In this document: positions 8,216 through 16,649 of the stretch, in pieces
Position numbering within the stretch: the first letter of the stretch is position 1
How the letters are laid out: every line of letters starts with the position of its first letter
DNA from: Bacteroidota bacterium
GTDB taxonomy: Bacteria; Bacteroidota; Bacteroidia; Flavobacteriales; Flavobacteriaceae
Assembly (NCBI GenBank): GCA_023387965.1
Contig: JAEWHE010000041.1
Span: forward strand, 248,001 to 312,000
Length of the DNA: 64,000 nucleotides
Direction: 5' to 3'
Notes under the pieces: model-generated
What the model was told of the DNA's origin: nothing
What the model saw: only the letters and a program-made list of their open reading frames with translations
Database searches by the model: none
Made by a program: the position numbers and the translations under genes

Positions 8216-8398
8216 GACTGAAAATTATATTTGTATGATTATAGCAGGATTTATTCATTAACCTATATAGTTATTAGGACGGGACAACGAAGTTTAGATT
8301 TTTGATTACGATATCGATGCTATATTGCAAAGCCTATTCAAAGCCCACCCAAAGCTATGGTTGTGGTACCCTAAAAAGAAATTGATTTTGCTGAAGCT

Positions 8399-9358
8399 CT
8401 ACATAATCACGCCCAAATTTGCTTTTGGCTTAATTGGTAAATCTTCGTCGCCATACATTTCTTTAATATTTTCTTCAATTGTCAAGCTGATTGACGTCAG
8501 CGAAACATCGTCCATTCGGTTTTCAAATGGGTCTTCAGTTCGTTCTCCTACATAGTCTAACGCTAAAAATACAAAGTTGATTAAAATAGACAGCGGAATA
8601 TTGACCCAACCCAAATCTTCAATAAAAGCAAAAGGAATTAGGGTTCCGTGAATAGTGACAAAAACGCGAGAGAAAAAACTATAAGGTCGAGGCAACGGTG
8701 TATTTTTAATACGTTCGCTCATGCCTTGATGGTTTTGAAATTCGCCCAAAGTTTCGCTTAATTTTACAAATCGGTAATCCGTCAACCAGCCGTTTTCGGC
8801 AGCCATTTTGATATCGTCACCTTGTAATTTCATTAAAAAATTTGGTGGGTTTCGCTTTGTCAAAAATTCCGCATATTCCTCTTCGCTAATGAATTTTTTA
8901 ATATCGGCATAACCATTACTGACTTCGATAATTTCACGAACATTATTTTCATTATATTCTTTTCGCTGGCGCAAAAACACCCGCAAAGCATGTACAAAAG
9001 CAATGTGGCGATACAATAACCGTTTTTGTAATTCGATCGTTTTTAAATAATCTTCCGGATGCTTTGGATTAATCATTGTGATAACCTCACGACCCCAAAC
9101 CCGGCTAAAATTTACTAATAATCCCCAGATTTTTCGGGCTTCCCACCACCTGTCGTAAGCATTGTTATTTTTAAAACCTAAATATATTGCTAAAGCAGTA
9201 CTCAAAGTCGCTACTCCATTAAACGGGATGCTCAAAGATGACAAATTAAATTTTGCGTGCAAAACATAAACACCTACCGAAAGCAGTACAAAATAAAGGA
9301 GTTTAAAACGTGTGTAATAAAATATATGTTTCCAATTCAGTTTTCGAGATACGATCAT
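8399..9358 (-). CDS. Bestrophin-family anion channel protein
   Basis: Bacterial bestrophins (UPF0187) are pentameric inner-membrane channels for small ions. The product has the family hallmarks: two N-terminal membrane segments, the block FKNNNAYDRWWEARKIWG after them, IHGTLIPFAFIEDLGWVNIP before the third and fourth segments, and the acidic C-terminal block ERTEDPFENRMDDVSLTSI. A further in-frame ATG at 9400 would add 14 residues. The start at 9358 (MIVSRKLNWKH) is preferred because it is the usual family N terminus. It is a single gene facing the TPR sensor gene. Confidence 0.88.
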   Translation of the reverse strand: MIVSRKLNWKHIFYYTRFKLLYFVLLSVGVYVLHAKFNLSSLSIPFNGVATLSTALAIYLGFKNNNAYDRWWEARKIWGLLVNFSRVWGREVITMINPKHPEDYLKTIELQKRLLYRHIAFVHALRVFLRQRKEYNENNVREIIEVSNGYADIKKFISEEEYAEFLTKRNPPNFLMKLQGDDIKMAAENGWLTDYRFVKLSETLGEFQNHQGMSERIKNTPLPRPYSFFSRVFVTIHGTLIPFAFIEDLGWVNIPLSILINFVFLALDYVGERTEDPFENRMDDVSLTSISLTIEENIKEMYGDEDLPIKPKANLGVIM

Positions 9359-9653
9359 ATAAATAATTTGTAACAGCAATTTATAAAAATCCGTAGCCAA
9401 TCGAAATAAATGCTTGTTATTTTTAAGTGAAAATTTTGTTGAGAATTTATTTGGATGATAGAACTAACAAAAAATTTCATCAAAAACTGGGTAATTACAC
9501 ATCTAAGTATTAGAATCTGTTTTAAAATGACCTTTTTTATAAAAATATTGCCAAATAGTCAAAATTATGGCTTATCGTTGAACCGTTGGATAAATTGTTT
9601 AATTTTGCGCGCCTCAATGTTATAATATTGTTTACATCGATTCATACAAAAAG

Positions 9654-11126
9654 ATGCGAAATTCTTTGATAACATTACTTGTTTATTTACTGACAGCCTT
9701 TTCGGGGGCTTTCGGCCAGCTGTCGCAAGAAAAATATCTGGACAGTTTGTTATTACACGCTGAAGCGCTTCCATCATCTCAAACTTTTGAAATACTCGAG
9801 TTGGGATTGAAAGTTTATGGTGAGGCTAAAAAATCCAATCTTCGCAAACAGATGGCTTCCGGACTAATCGTTGCGGGTAAGCAGGAAATTCATACCAAAA
9901 ATTATTTATTAGCTGAAAAACACGCCGATGAAGCAATAACATTAGCTAAATCAATCCAAAATGTGCAAATAATTTCGGATGCATTGCGGTTGAAAGGTTT
10001 GGTTTTCGGCGAAATGGGCAAATATATCGACAGTAAAATCTTCTTACACGAAAGCTTAAAATTTGCTAAAAAAATTGACAACGAAGAACTAAAAAGATCC
10101 CGACTTGGGGTAATTTACAATGACTTGGCTTATAATTTTGACCAAAATGAACATCAGCACGATTCCGTTATCAAATATTATAAGAAAGGATTTGAGCAAT
10201 TTGACCAGATGAATTTGCATTACACGCTAAAAGCAAAAACCAAATCGTTAGCGTATTTAAACATCGGCAATGCGTATTTAAAATTTCATAAATTAGATTC
10301 GGCAGTCAATTATTTAAATCAATCGCGCCAGATTGCTACTGATGTGCAACATAAAACTGTGGAAGCGAATGCCATGGAAGCTTTGGGAAGTCTTTACAGA
10401 ATGGAGCGAGATTATGAAAAGTCAACCTTGATGTATCTTCAGGCCATTCCTATCGCGCAGGAATTACACGATCTTAGGTTGCTCAGAAAGTTGTATTTCA
10501 ATGTTTCGATTTCGTATGATGAAAACAATGATTTAGAAAATTCAAAAAAATATTTAAATGAGTACATTGCTTTAGCAGATAGTTTGGAAAACGAAGGATA
10601 TGAGTCGGACAATTTTATCTCCGAAAGACTTAAAATGTTTAAATCTCGTGAAGGCTTTTTCCGGAAAGCGACAGTTTTTGTGTTGTTCTGTGTGGGATTT
10701 TTGGCAATTGTATTCTATATTTTCCGAAAGAAAAAAAACACAAAAAAAATTGGCAATGCACCGGTTCGAACTGTTTTTTCTGAAAAAAATGTTTTAACTC
10801 CAGATGATCAGCAGCGTATTTTAAAAAATGTTGTCAGTCTTGCTGAAAGAGATGATCCTTCATTTCTGCTAGTTTTTCGAAAATCTTTTCCCGATTTTTT
10901 TGACAGTTTATCGAAACTCAATCCAAATCTCATTGCTTCTGAACAAAAATTAGCCGCTTTAGCAGTATTAAATTTTACGACTAAAGAAATTGCGCTTTTT
11001 ACCAATTCGTCAGTTCGCGCCATCGAAGCGAAACGTTACCGCCTTCGAAAAAAATTGGACATCCCTACAGAAGCAGATTTGAATCTATGGCTCATTAATC
11101 TTTTTGAGACCGCTACAAAAAAATAA
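9654..11126 (+). CDS. TPR protein with membrane anchor and LuxR-like HTH
   Basis: The 490-residue product starts with a signal peptide (to about residue 21, cleavage after FG). Periplasmic TPR units follow to about residue 320, then one membrane segment (ATVFVLFCVGFLAIVFYIF, about 340-358) and a cytoplasmic tail. The tail ends in a helix-turn-helix (FTTKEIALFTNSSVRAIEAK, then RYRLRKKLDI) of the LuxR/GerE kind. This design is common in Bacteroidota for one-component membrane sensors that regulate genes directly. No kinase or receiver domain is present. The signal and targets cannot be told. The next gene, aquaporin, starts 200 bp on. Confidence 0.85.
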   Translation: MRNSLITLLVYLLTAFSGAFGQLSQEKYLDSLLLHAEALPSSQTFEILELGLKVYGEAKKSNLRKQMASGLIVAGKQEIHTKNYLLAEKHADEAITLAKSIQNVQIISDALRLKGLVFGEMGKYIDSKIFLHESLKFAKKIDNEELKRSRLGVIYNDLAYNFDQNEHQHDSVIKYYKKGFEQFDQMNLHYTLKAKTKSLAYLNIGNAYLKFHKLDSAVNYLNQSRQIATDVQHKTVEANAMEALGSLYRMERDYEKSTLMYLQAIPIAQELHDLRLLRKLYFNVSISYDENNDLENSKKYLNEYIALADSLENEGYESDNFISERLKMFKSREGFFRKATVFVLFCVGFLAIVFYIFRKKKNTKKIGNAPVRTVFSEKNVLTPDDQQRILKNVVSLAERDDPSFLLVFRKSFPDFFDSLSKLNPNLIASEQKLAALAVLNFTTKEIALFTNSSVRAIEAKRYRLRKKLDIPTEADLNLWLINLFETATKK

Positions 11127-11328
11127 TACTGTAAGAAAAAACTTAAACCAATTCGTGAATCTACCGAATTTATTGCGTGATATGGTAGTGATTTCCAATA
11201 TTTAAACCTTTATAGTCCTTGAATCTGGGCTTTTTTTTGTGATGCGTGGAATTGAGTAGAGGAAATTTTTACCTTTTTTCAATTTGATAATTTCTTTGTT
11301 CGATAACATTTTTTAAATCGATACAGAA

Positions 11329-12024
11329 ATGATCAGAAAAGTAATAGCAGAATTTATCGGGACACTTTGGTTGGTTTTAGGAGGCTGCGGAAGTGCGGTT
11401 TTAGCGGCAGCTTATCCTAATTTAGGAATAGGATTTGTAGGAGTGGCGTTAGCCTTCGGGATTACGGTGATTACCATGGCTTACACAATTGGAAGGATTT
11501 CAGGCTGTCATTTAAATCCTGCAGTATCAATAGGCTTGTGGGTTGCGGGACGTTTTTCTAGAAAAGAATTACCTTTTTATGTTTTGGCACAAGTTGCCGG
11601 AGGAATTTTTGGGGCAGGAATTCTTTATTTAATTGCGAGTGGACATCCCGATTTTGTGCTTGGCAACTTCGCTGCTAACGGATTCGACGAACATTCGCCA
11701 AACGGATACGATATTTATTCCGTAATGACAACCGAAGTCGTAATGACATTTATTTTTTTACTCATTATATTAGGAGCCACTCATGATTCGGCACCAAAAG
11801 GTTTTGCCGGTTTGGTGATAGGATTGGGTTTGACACTCATTCATTTGATTAGTATTCCGGTTTCTAATACCTCAGTAAATCCTGCTCGTTCAACAAGTCA
11901 AGCTGTTTTTGTCGGCGGTTGGGCTATCGAACAATTATGGCTTTTTTGGGTGGCACCAATTATAGGCGCTATCTTAGCGGGATTATTTTACGAGTATCTG
12001 GGACGAAATGACGAAAAAGCCTAA
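11329..12024 (+). CDS. aqpZ: Aquaporin Z
   Basis: This is a water channel of the MIP family in the inner membrane. The 231 residues form six membrane segments with the two half-helix signatures HLNPAVS (near residue 61) and SVNPARS (near residue 186). The N terminus MIRKVIAEFIGTLWLVLGGC is typical of the AqpZ subgroup, which passes water rather than glycerol. No obvious terminator follows. The gene stands alone between a TPR sensor and a short membrane protein. Confidence 0.95.
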   Translation: MIRKVIAEFIGTLWLVLGGCGSAVLAAAYPNLGIGFVGVALAFGITVITMAYTIGRISGCHLNPAVSIGLWVAGRFSRKELPFYVLAQVAGGIFGAGILYLIASGHPDFVLGNFAANGFDEHSPNGYDIYSVMTTEVVMTFIFLLIILGATHDSAPKGFAGLVIGLGLTLIHLISIPVSNTSVNPARSTSQAVFVGGWAIEQLWLFWVAPIIGAILAGLFYEYLGRNDEKA

Positions 12025-12116
12025 CAAAGAGATAACAACAAATTTATTCGCAAATATTTTGTTAAATCAAAATTTTAATTACTTTTACGCCATCCAAAAA
12101 ACAAATATTAATTTCA

Positions 12117-12323
12117 ATGCCAAGAGGATTGTTTAATTTTTTTATTGAAAATAAAATTATGGCTTTATTAGCTCCGCCTAATTTGCCAGAGCCTCAGCCG
12201 TTTGCCCCAGGTCCCACTCCTCCCGGATTACCCGTTGATGAGTTGTCATTAATATTGATATTCGCTGCAATAATTTTCGCCTTTGTGGTATTTAAAAATA
12301 AAACAAAAAAAACTCCAGCTTAA
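12117..12323 (+). CDS. Small proline-rich single-pass membrane protein
   Basis: The product is 68 residues, or 54 if it starts at the second ATG (12159, MALLAPPNLPEP). It has a Pro/Gly-rich stretch (residues 20-40) followed by one membrane segment (LSLILIFAAIIFAFVVF) and a short basic tail (KNKTKK). The shape resembles short flavobacterial proteins with a PxxPPGLP motif and a C-terminal anchor, whose function is unknown. A TACTTTTA element (12080-12087), 18 bases after a TTTG, may be its promoter. The stop codon lies inside the loop side of the downstream terminator hairpin. Confidence 0.7.
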   Translation: MPRGLFNFFIENKIMALLAPPNLPEPQPFAPGPTPPGLPVDELSLILIFAAIIFAFVVFKNKTKKTPA

Positions 12324-12338
12324 AGCCGGAGTTTTTTT
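12305..12338. terminator. Bidirectional terminator between the small membrane protein and ribE
   Basis: ACTCCaGCTTaAAGCcGGAGT forms a stem with A and T runs on either side, so it can end transcription from both convergent genes. It overlaps the last codons of the rightward gene and touches the ribE stop. Confidence 0.85.
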
Positions 12339-12927
12339 ATGCTTTTAATTGATGCAACCGACTCACATATTTCCCAATTACATCAAATTCTAAATTTACT
12401 TCAGTTCCCACTTTGAAGTTTTTAAAATTTGTATGTTCAAAAGTATAAGGAATAATCGCTACGGAAAATTCATTTCTTTTAGAATTAACAACTGTTAAAC
12501 TCACACCGTTTACTGTAATTGAGCCTTTTTCAATGGTAATATTGCTCAAACTCTCGTCATAATTAAAAGTAAAAAGCCAACTACCATTTTGGTTTTCAAT
12601 CGAAACGCAAGTTGCTTTTTGATCCACATGTCCTTGAACGATATGACCGTCAAGCCGGTCGCCTAATTTCATGGCTCGTTCTAAATTGACAATGTCGCTA
12701 ATTTTCCATGAGCCAATATTTGTCTTATCAATAGTTTCCTTAATGGCTGTAACAGAAAAATTGTCGTCACTGATATTGGTAACAGTTAAACAAATTCCGT
12801 TATGAGCGACACTTTGATCTACTTTTAATTCGTTAGAAAAATTAGACTTTATAGTTAAATGTAAATTATCTTGCTCGCGAATAATTTTGGTCACAGTTCC
12901 GAGTGTTTCGATGATTCCGGTAAACAT
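12337..12927 (-). CDS. ribE: Riboflavin synthase, alpha chain
   Basis: The enzyme dismutates two molecules of 6,7-dimethyl-8-ribityllumazine into riboflavin and a pyrimidine that is reused. The 196 residues hold two tandem lumazine-binding barrels: the first with MFTGIIETLGTV and SVAHNGICLTVT, the second with GHIVQGHVDQKA and KGSITVNGVSLTVV. Length and duplication fit the trimeric alpha-type enzyme. I saw no FMN riboswitch in the 60 bp before it. The gene is divergent from pdxA, so two cofactor genes share one upstream region. Confidence 0.95.
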   Translation of the reverse strand: MFTGIIETLGTVTKIIREQDNLHLTIKSNFSNELKVDQSVAHNGICLTVTNISDDNFSVTAIKETIDKTNIGSWKISDIVNLERAMKLGDRLDGHIVQGHVDQKATCVSIENQNGSWLFTFNYDESLSNITIEKGSITVNGVSLTVVNSKRNEFSVAIIPYTFEHTNFKNFKVGTEVNLEFDVIGKYVSRLHQLKA

Positions 12928-12987
12928 TTTGTTTTATTTTCTTAAATTTGCAGTTCAAAATTAAGCAATAAATAGCAATTTTTAGCG

Positions 12988-14034
12988 ATGAAGAAAACAG
13001 AAAACATAATTGTAGGTATTTCAGTTGGGGATTTGAATGGAATCGGGAGTGAAATTATCCTTAAAACTTTTGAAGATCCTCAAATGCTGGAATTATGTAC
13101 TCCGGTGATTTTTGCCAACGTAAAACTTTTTTCTTTTGCTAAAAAAACCTTTGAAACTAATGCGCAGCTTCATGGTATTGATGATTTAAGTCAAATTTTA
13201 CCCGGGCGAATTAATGTTTTTAATTTGTGGAAAGAAAATACAATGGTTGAATATGGAGTGGTAAATGAAATCTCCGGAAAATACGCTGTCAAATCTTTTG
13301 TTGCTGCGGTTGATGCTTTGAAAAATAACGTAATCGACGTTTTGGTAACGGCACCAATCAATAAGAATAATGTGCAATCCGAAGAATTTAAATTTCCCGG
13401 ACACACAGATTATCTTAATCAAGAGATTGAAGGCAATGCTTTGATGTTAATGGTTCAGGATAATTTAAGGGTAGGATTGTTAACAGATCATCTTCCGGTA
13501 AGTGATGTAGCAAAAGCTTTGACGGAAGCCTTAATTGTACAAAAAGTAAACACCGTCAAAAATACTTTAATTAAGGATTTTGGGATCCGAAGACCTAAAA
13601 TTGCCGTTTTGGGTTTAAATCCTCATTGCGGAGATGGTGGTGTTATCGGGAAAGAAGACGACGAGATTATCAAGCCAACTATTAAAAAAATGTTTGAAAA
13701 AGGCACTTTAGTATTTGGTCCATATGCTGCCGATGGATTTTTTGGTAGTAACCAATACGAAAATTTTGATGCAGTAATTGCTACATATCATGATCAAGGG
13801 TTGATACCTTTTAAAACGCTGTCTTTTGGGAATGGTGTAAATTATACCGCAGGTCTTGATAAAATTCGCACTTCGCCTGATCATGGAACCGCTCACGACA
13901 TAGCAGGGAAAGGAACCGCTAATTTTAATTCGTTTCGAGAAGCGGTTTATTTAGCAATTGATGTTTTTCGCTCAAGACTTGAGTATGAACAAATAAGCGA
14001 AAATCCCCTAAAAATAAAAGAAAAGCACTTATAA
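12988..14034 (+). CDS. pdxA: 4-hydroxythreonine-4-phosphate dehydrogenase
   Basis: PdxA oxidises 4-phosphohydroxy-threonine with NAD, giving the precursor that PdxJ turns into pyridoxine phosphate (vitamin B6). The 348-residue protein begins ISVGDLNGIGSEI. It has the metal and substrate motifs FPGHTDYL (near 134), LNPHCGDGG (near 209), ATYHDQGLIPFK (near 264) and the C-terminal block GLDKIRTSPDHGTAHDIAG. It is followed by 68 bp holding the strong promoter of the next operon, so it is probably transcribed alone. Confidence 0.95.
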   Translation: MKKTENIIVGISVGDLNGIGSEIILKTFEDPQMLELCTPVIFANVKLFSFAKKTFETNAQLHGIDDLSQILPGRINVFNLWKENTMVEYGVVNEISGKYAVKSFVAAVDALKNNVIDVLVTAPINKNNVQSEEFKFPGHTDYLNQEIEGNALMLMVQDNLRVGLLTDHLPVSDVAKALTEALIVQKVNTVKNTLIKDFGIRRPKIAVLGLNPHCGDGGVIGKEDDEIIKPTIKKMFEKGTLVFGPYAADGFFGSNQYENFDAVIATYHDQGLIPFKTLSFGNGVNYTAGLDKIRTSPDHGTAHDIAGKGTANFNSFREAVYLAIDVFRSRLEYEQISENPLKIKEKHL

Positions 14035-14056
14035 ACAAAAAAATGTTGACAACCCT

Positions 14057-14085
14057 TTTGAAATTCTAATTATTTTATATCTTTG
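14057..14085 (+). promoter_or_regulatory. Bacteroidota-type promoter of the DUF177-rpmF operon
   Basis: TTTG (14057-14060), 17 bases, then TATCTTTG (14078-14085) match the -33 and TAnnTTTG -7 elements of the Bacteroidota primary sigma factor exactly. Transcription would begin about 10 bases before the DUF177 start codon. Confidence 0.8.
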
Positions 14086-14102
14086 CACTCCCGTTCCAAG
14101 AT

Positions 14103-14669
14103 ATGGAAAAAGGGCAAATTGTTGTTCAGATGAAAGTAAATAATGAATTTTTAATTCCGTTTGCGGGATTAAAGTTGGGAAAACATCAGTTTGAATACCA
14201 AATAGATAAGAAGTTCTTTGAAGACTTTGGTTACGATGAATTTGAAGATTGTAATATAAAAGTCAATGTTGTTTTAGATAAAAAAAACACCATGCTCGAA
14301 ATTGGTTTTAAACACAAAGGGACGATTCATGTACCTTGTGATTTAACCAATGAAATGTTTGATTTGCCGATAAAAGGAAAAATCAACCTCATTGTTCAAT
14401 TTGGAGAAGTTTTTAACGACGACAACGAAGAACTCCTGATTTTGCCGCATGGCGAACATCAAATAGATATCTCACAATATATCTATGAAATGATTGCGCT
14501 TTCGGTTCCGGTGAAAAGAATACATCCCGGAGTGAAAGACGGCACGCTAAAAACCGATGCTTTGGATAAGTTAAACGAACTTCAAACCAAAGGGGAAGAG
14601 CAAACTGATGAAACAAAAGAAACAGATCCAAGATGGGATCAATTAAAAAAACTATTAACGGATAAATAA
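14103..14669 (+). CDS. DUF177 (YceD) family protein
   Basis: YceD-like proteins are encoded next to rpmF across bacteria and are linked to 23S rRNA accumulation. The molecular role is not settled. The 188 residues match the family, with the FAGLKLGKHQFEYQ N-terminal part, CDLTNEMFDLPIKG in the middle and IDISQYIYEMIALSVPVKRIHPG before a charged tail. It lies 9 bp upstream of rpmF and shares its message, driven by the promoter at 14057. Confidence 0.9.
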   Translation: MEKGQIVVQMKVNNEFLIPFAGLKLGKHQFEYQIDKKFFEDFGYDEFEDCNIKVNVVLDKKNTMLEIGFKHKGTIHVPCDLTNEMFDLPIKGKINLIVQFGEVFNDDNEELLILPHGEHQIDISQYIYEMIALSVPVKRIHPGVKDGTLKTDALDKLNELQTKGEEQTDETKETDPRWDQLKKLLTDK

Positions 14670-14678
14670 TATAGTAAA

Positions 14679-14873
14679 ATGGCACATCCTAAGAGAAAGA
14701 CCTCGAAAACGAGAAGAGATAAAAGAAGAACGCACTACAAAGCTGTTGTTCCTCAAATCGCTACATGCCCGGTGACTGGAGAGGCACATCTTTACCACAG
14801 AGCTTACTGGCATGAAGGTAAAATGTACTACAGAGGACAAGTAGTAATCGACAAGCAAGAAGCTGTTGCTTAA
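14679..14873 (+). CDS. rpmF: 50S ribosomal protein L32
   Basis: The 64-residue basic protein begins MAHPKRKTSKTRRDKRRTHY, a typical L32 N terminus. It keeps only part of the zinc-binding cysteine pattern (one Cys in IATCPVTGEAHLYHRA), which fits a Cys-poor variant. It sits in the standard position between DUF177 and fabH. A strong terminator follows at 14898, so fabH may need its own promoter or read-through. Confidence 0.97.
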   Translation: MAHPKRKTSKTRRDKRRTHYKAVVPQIATCPVTGEAHLYHRAYWHEGKMYYRGQVVIDKQEAVA

Positions 14874-14897
14874 TACAATTTTTGCACAAAAAAATTG

Positions 14898-14924
14898 AAC
14901 TCTCACGATGTGAGAGTTTTTTTG
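14898..14924 (+). terminator. Terminator after rpmF
   Basis: AACTCTCAC and GTGAGAGTT form a nine-pair stem with a GAT loop and an 8-T tail. Confidence 0.88.
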
Positions 14925-15040
14925 TTATTTATAATTTATTGATAAATAACGCATTGCAAAAACTATTGGTTTAGATTTTTTTTGTAATTTCCACCTCTGT
15001 TTAAACCTGAAGAAATTTAGGCAGAAAATTTTAAAATCTT

Positions 15041-16039
15041 ATGAATACAATCACAGCCGCAATTACAGCAGTTGGAGCCTATGTGCCTGATTACGTGTTG
15101 TCTAACAAGGTTCTTGAAACTATGGTTGACACAAATGATGAGTGGATTACCTCTCGAACAGGAATCAGTGAAAGACGAATTTTAAAAGATGATACTAAAG
15201 GAACATCTTTTTTAGCGATTAAAGCAGCACAGAATTTAATCGAAAAAGCCAATCTCGACCCCGCAGAAATTGACCTGGTTTTAGTAGGAACCGCAACTCC
15301 GGATATGCCTGTAGCGGCAACGGCCGTTTATGTTGCTTCGCAAATTGGCGCTGTAAATGCATTTGCTTACGATTTACAAGCGGCATGTTCGAGTTTTTTA
15401 TTCGGAATGTCAACGGCGGCAGCTTACATACAATCTGGTAGGTATAAAAAAGTTTTACTCATTGGTGCCGATAAAATGTCGTCCATCATCAACTACGAAG
15501 ATCGTGCTACTTGTATTATTTTCGGAGATGGAGCAGGAGCCGTTTTGTTCGAACCAAATCACGAAGGTTTAGGTCTTCAAGACGAATTTTTAAGAAGCGA
15601 CGGAATTGGTCGTGAATTTCTTAAAATTGAAGCTGGAGGATCTTTAAAGCCAGCTTCTCAAGAAACCATTGATAATAAAGAGCATTTCGTGTTTCAAGAC
15701 GGAAAAACCGTTTTTAAATACGCTGTTTCGGGAATGGCAGATGTGAGTGAAAAAATTATGCAACGCAACCAATTAACAAAAGAAGACGTAAATTGGCTCA
15801 TTGCACATCAGGCTAACAAACGCATCATTGATGCTACCGCAAACCGTATGGGAGTTGACGAAGAAAAAGTATTGGTCAATATCCAGAAATATGGGAATAC
15901 CACTTCGGCAACATTGCCATTGCTTCTCAGTGACTTTGAGAGCAAATTCAAAAAAGGAGACAACTTAATTTTTGCTGCATTCGGTGGTGGATTCACTTGG
16001 GGATCTATCTACATGAAATGGGCTTATAACAAACAATAA
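15041..16039 (+). CDS. fabH: 3-oxoacyl-[acyl-carrier-protein] synthase III
   Basis: FabH starts fatty acid synthesis by condensing a short acyl-CoA with malonyl-ACP. The 332-residue thiolase-fold protein shows the catalytic triad: C116 in DLQAACSSFLFG, H256 in IAHQANKRI and N286 in YGNTTSATLP. The loop MTVDTNDEWI-like region near residue 28 and the C-terminal GGGFTWGSIYMKW are also typical. It is 21 bp from accB, so initiation and malonyl-CoA supply are encoded together. In this phylum FabH often uses branched starters, but specificity cannot be read from this sequence. Confidence 0.96.
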   Translation: MNTITAAITAVGAYVPDYVLSNKVLETMVDTNDEWITSRTGISERRILKDDTKGTSFLAIKAAQNLIEKANLDPAEIDLVLVGTATPDMPVAATAVYVASQIGAVNAFAYDLQAACSSFLFGMSTAAAYIQSGRYKKVLLIGADKMSSIINYEDRATCIIFGDGAGAVLFEPNHEGLGLQDEFLRSDGIGREFLKIEAGGSLKPASQETIDNKEHFVFQDGKTVFKYAVSGMADVSEKIMQRNQLTKEDVNWLIAHQANKRIIDATANRMGVDEEKVLVNIQKYGNTTSATLPLLLSDFESKFKKGDNLIFAAFGGGFTWGSIYMKWAYNKQ

Positions 16040-16060
16040 ACAAAACCTAAAATCGAAATC

Positions 16061-16552
16061 ATGGATATTAGAGAAATTCAAAACCTAATTAAATTTGTAG
16101 CAAAATCGGGTGCTACTGAAGTGAAATTGGAAATGGACGATTTTAAAATCACCATCAAAACAACTGACGCTGCAGCTTCCGAAACTACAACTTACATCCA
16201 GCAACCCGCGTTAACGCAAGCTTTTCCTCAAGTTGCAGCGCCACAAGCTCCAGCATCACCTGCAGCTCCGCAAGCTCCAGCAACTCCTGCCGCAAGCGAA
16301 GACAATTCTAAGTACATTACAATCAAGTCGCCAATTATTGGAACTTTGTATAGAAAACCTTCGCCAGATAAAGCGCCATTCGTAGAAGTTGGAACTTCAA
16401 TCTCAAAAGGAGATGTTGTTTGTGTGATCGAAGCGATGAAACTTTTCAACGAAATTGAAGCTGAAGTATCAGGAAAAATCGTGAAAGTATTAGTTGACGA
16501 CGCTTCACCGGTAGAATTTGACCAACCACTTTTCTTAGTTGATCCATCTTAA
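16061..16552 (+). CDS. accB: Biotin carboxyl carrier protein of acetyl-CoA carboxylase
   Basis: AccB carries the carboxylated biotin between biotin carboxylase and carboxyltransferase. The 163 residues have a helical N terminus, an Ala/Pro-rich flexible linker (about 58-78, with repeated PQAPA units) and a biotinyl domain whose EAMKL motif places the biotinylated lysine at K127. The family length is normal. It is followed by 97 bp of AT-rich repeat-like sequence before accC. Confidence 0.96.
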   Translation: MDIREIQNLIKFVAKSGATEVKLEMDDFKITIKTTDAAASETTTYIQQPALTQAFPQVAAPQAPASPAAPQAPATPAASEDNSKYITIKSPIIGTLYRKPSPDKAPFVEVGTSISKGDVVCVIEAMKLFNEIEAEVSGKIVKVLVDDASPVEFDQPLFLVDPS

Positions 16553-16556
16553 ATTT

Positions 16557-16640
16557 AGATTGTTAGACTATTAGATTTTTAGAAATATTATCGCTCTAAA
16601 AATTAAATGGTCAAATTATCAAATTGTCTAATTATCTAAT
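16557..16640. repeat. AT-rich low-complexity spacer (TCAAATTATC-type units)
   Basis: The accB-accC gap has short related units such as TTAGACTATTAGATTTTTAG, then TCAAATTATCAAATTG and TCTAATTATCTAATT. Similar units occur at 19745-19790 and 61095-61165. It holds no gene. Confidence 0.5.
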
Positions 16641-16649
16641 TTAAAAAAG

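Noticed and set aside
12928..12987. FMN riboswitch upstream of ribE
   Set aside because: Only 60 bp separate ribE and pdxA, too short for an FMN aptamer plus two promoters, and no aptamer motifs are visible.
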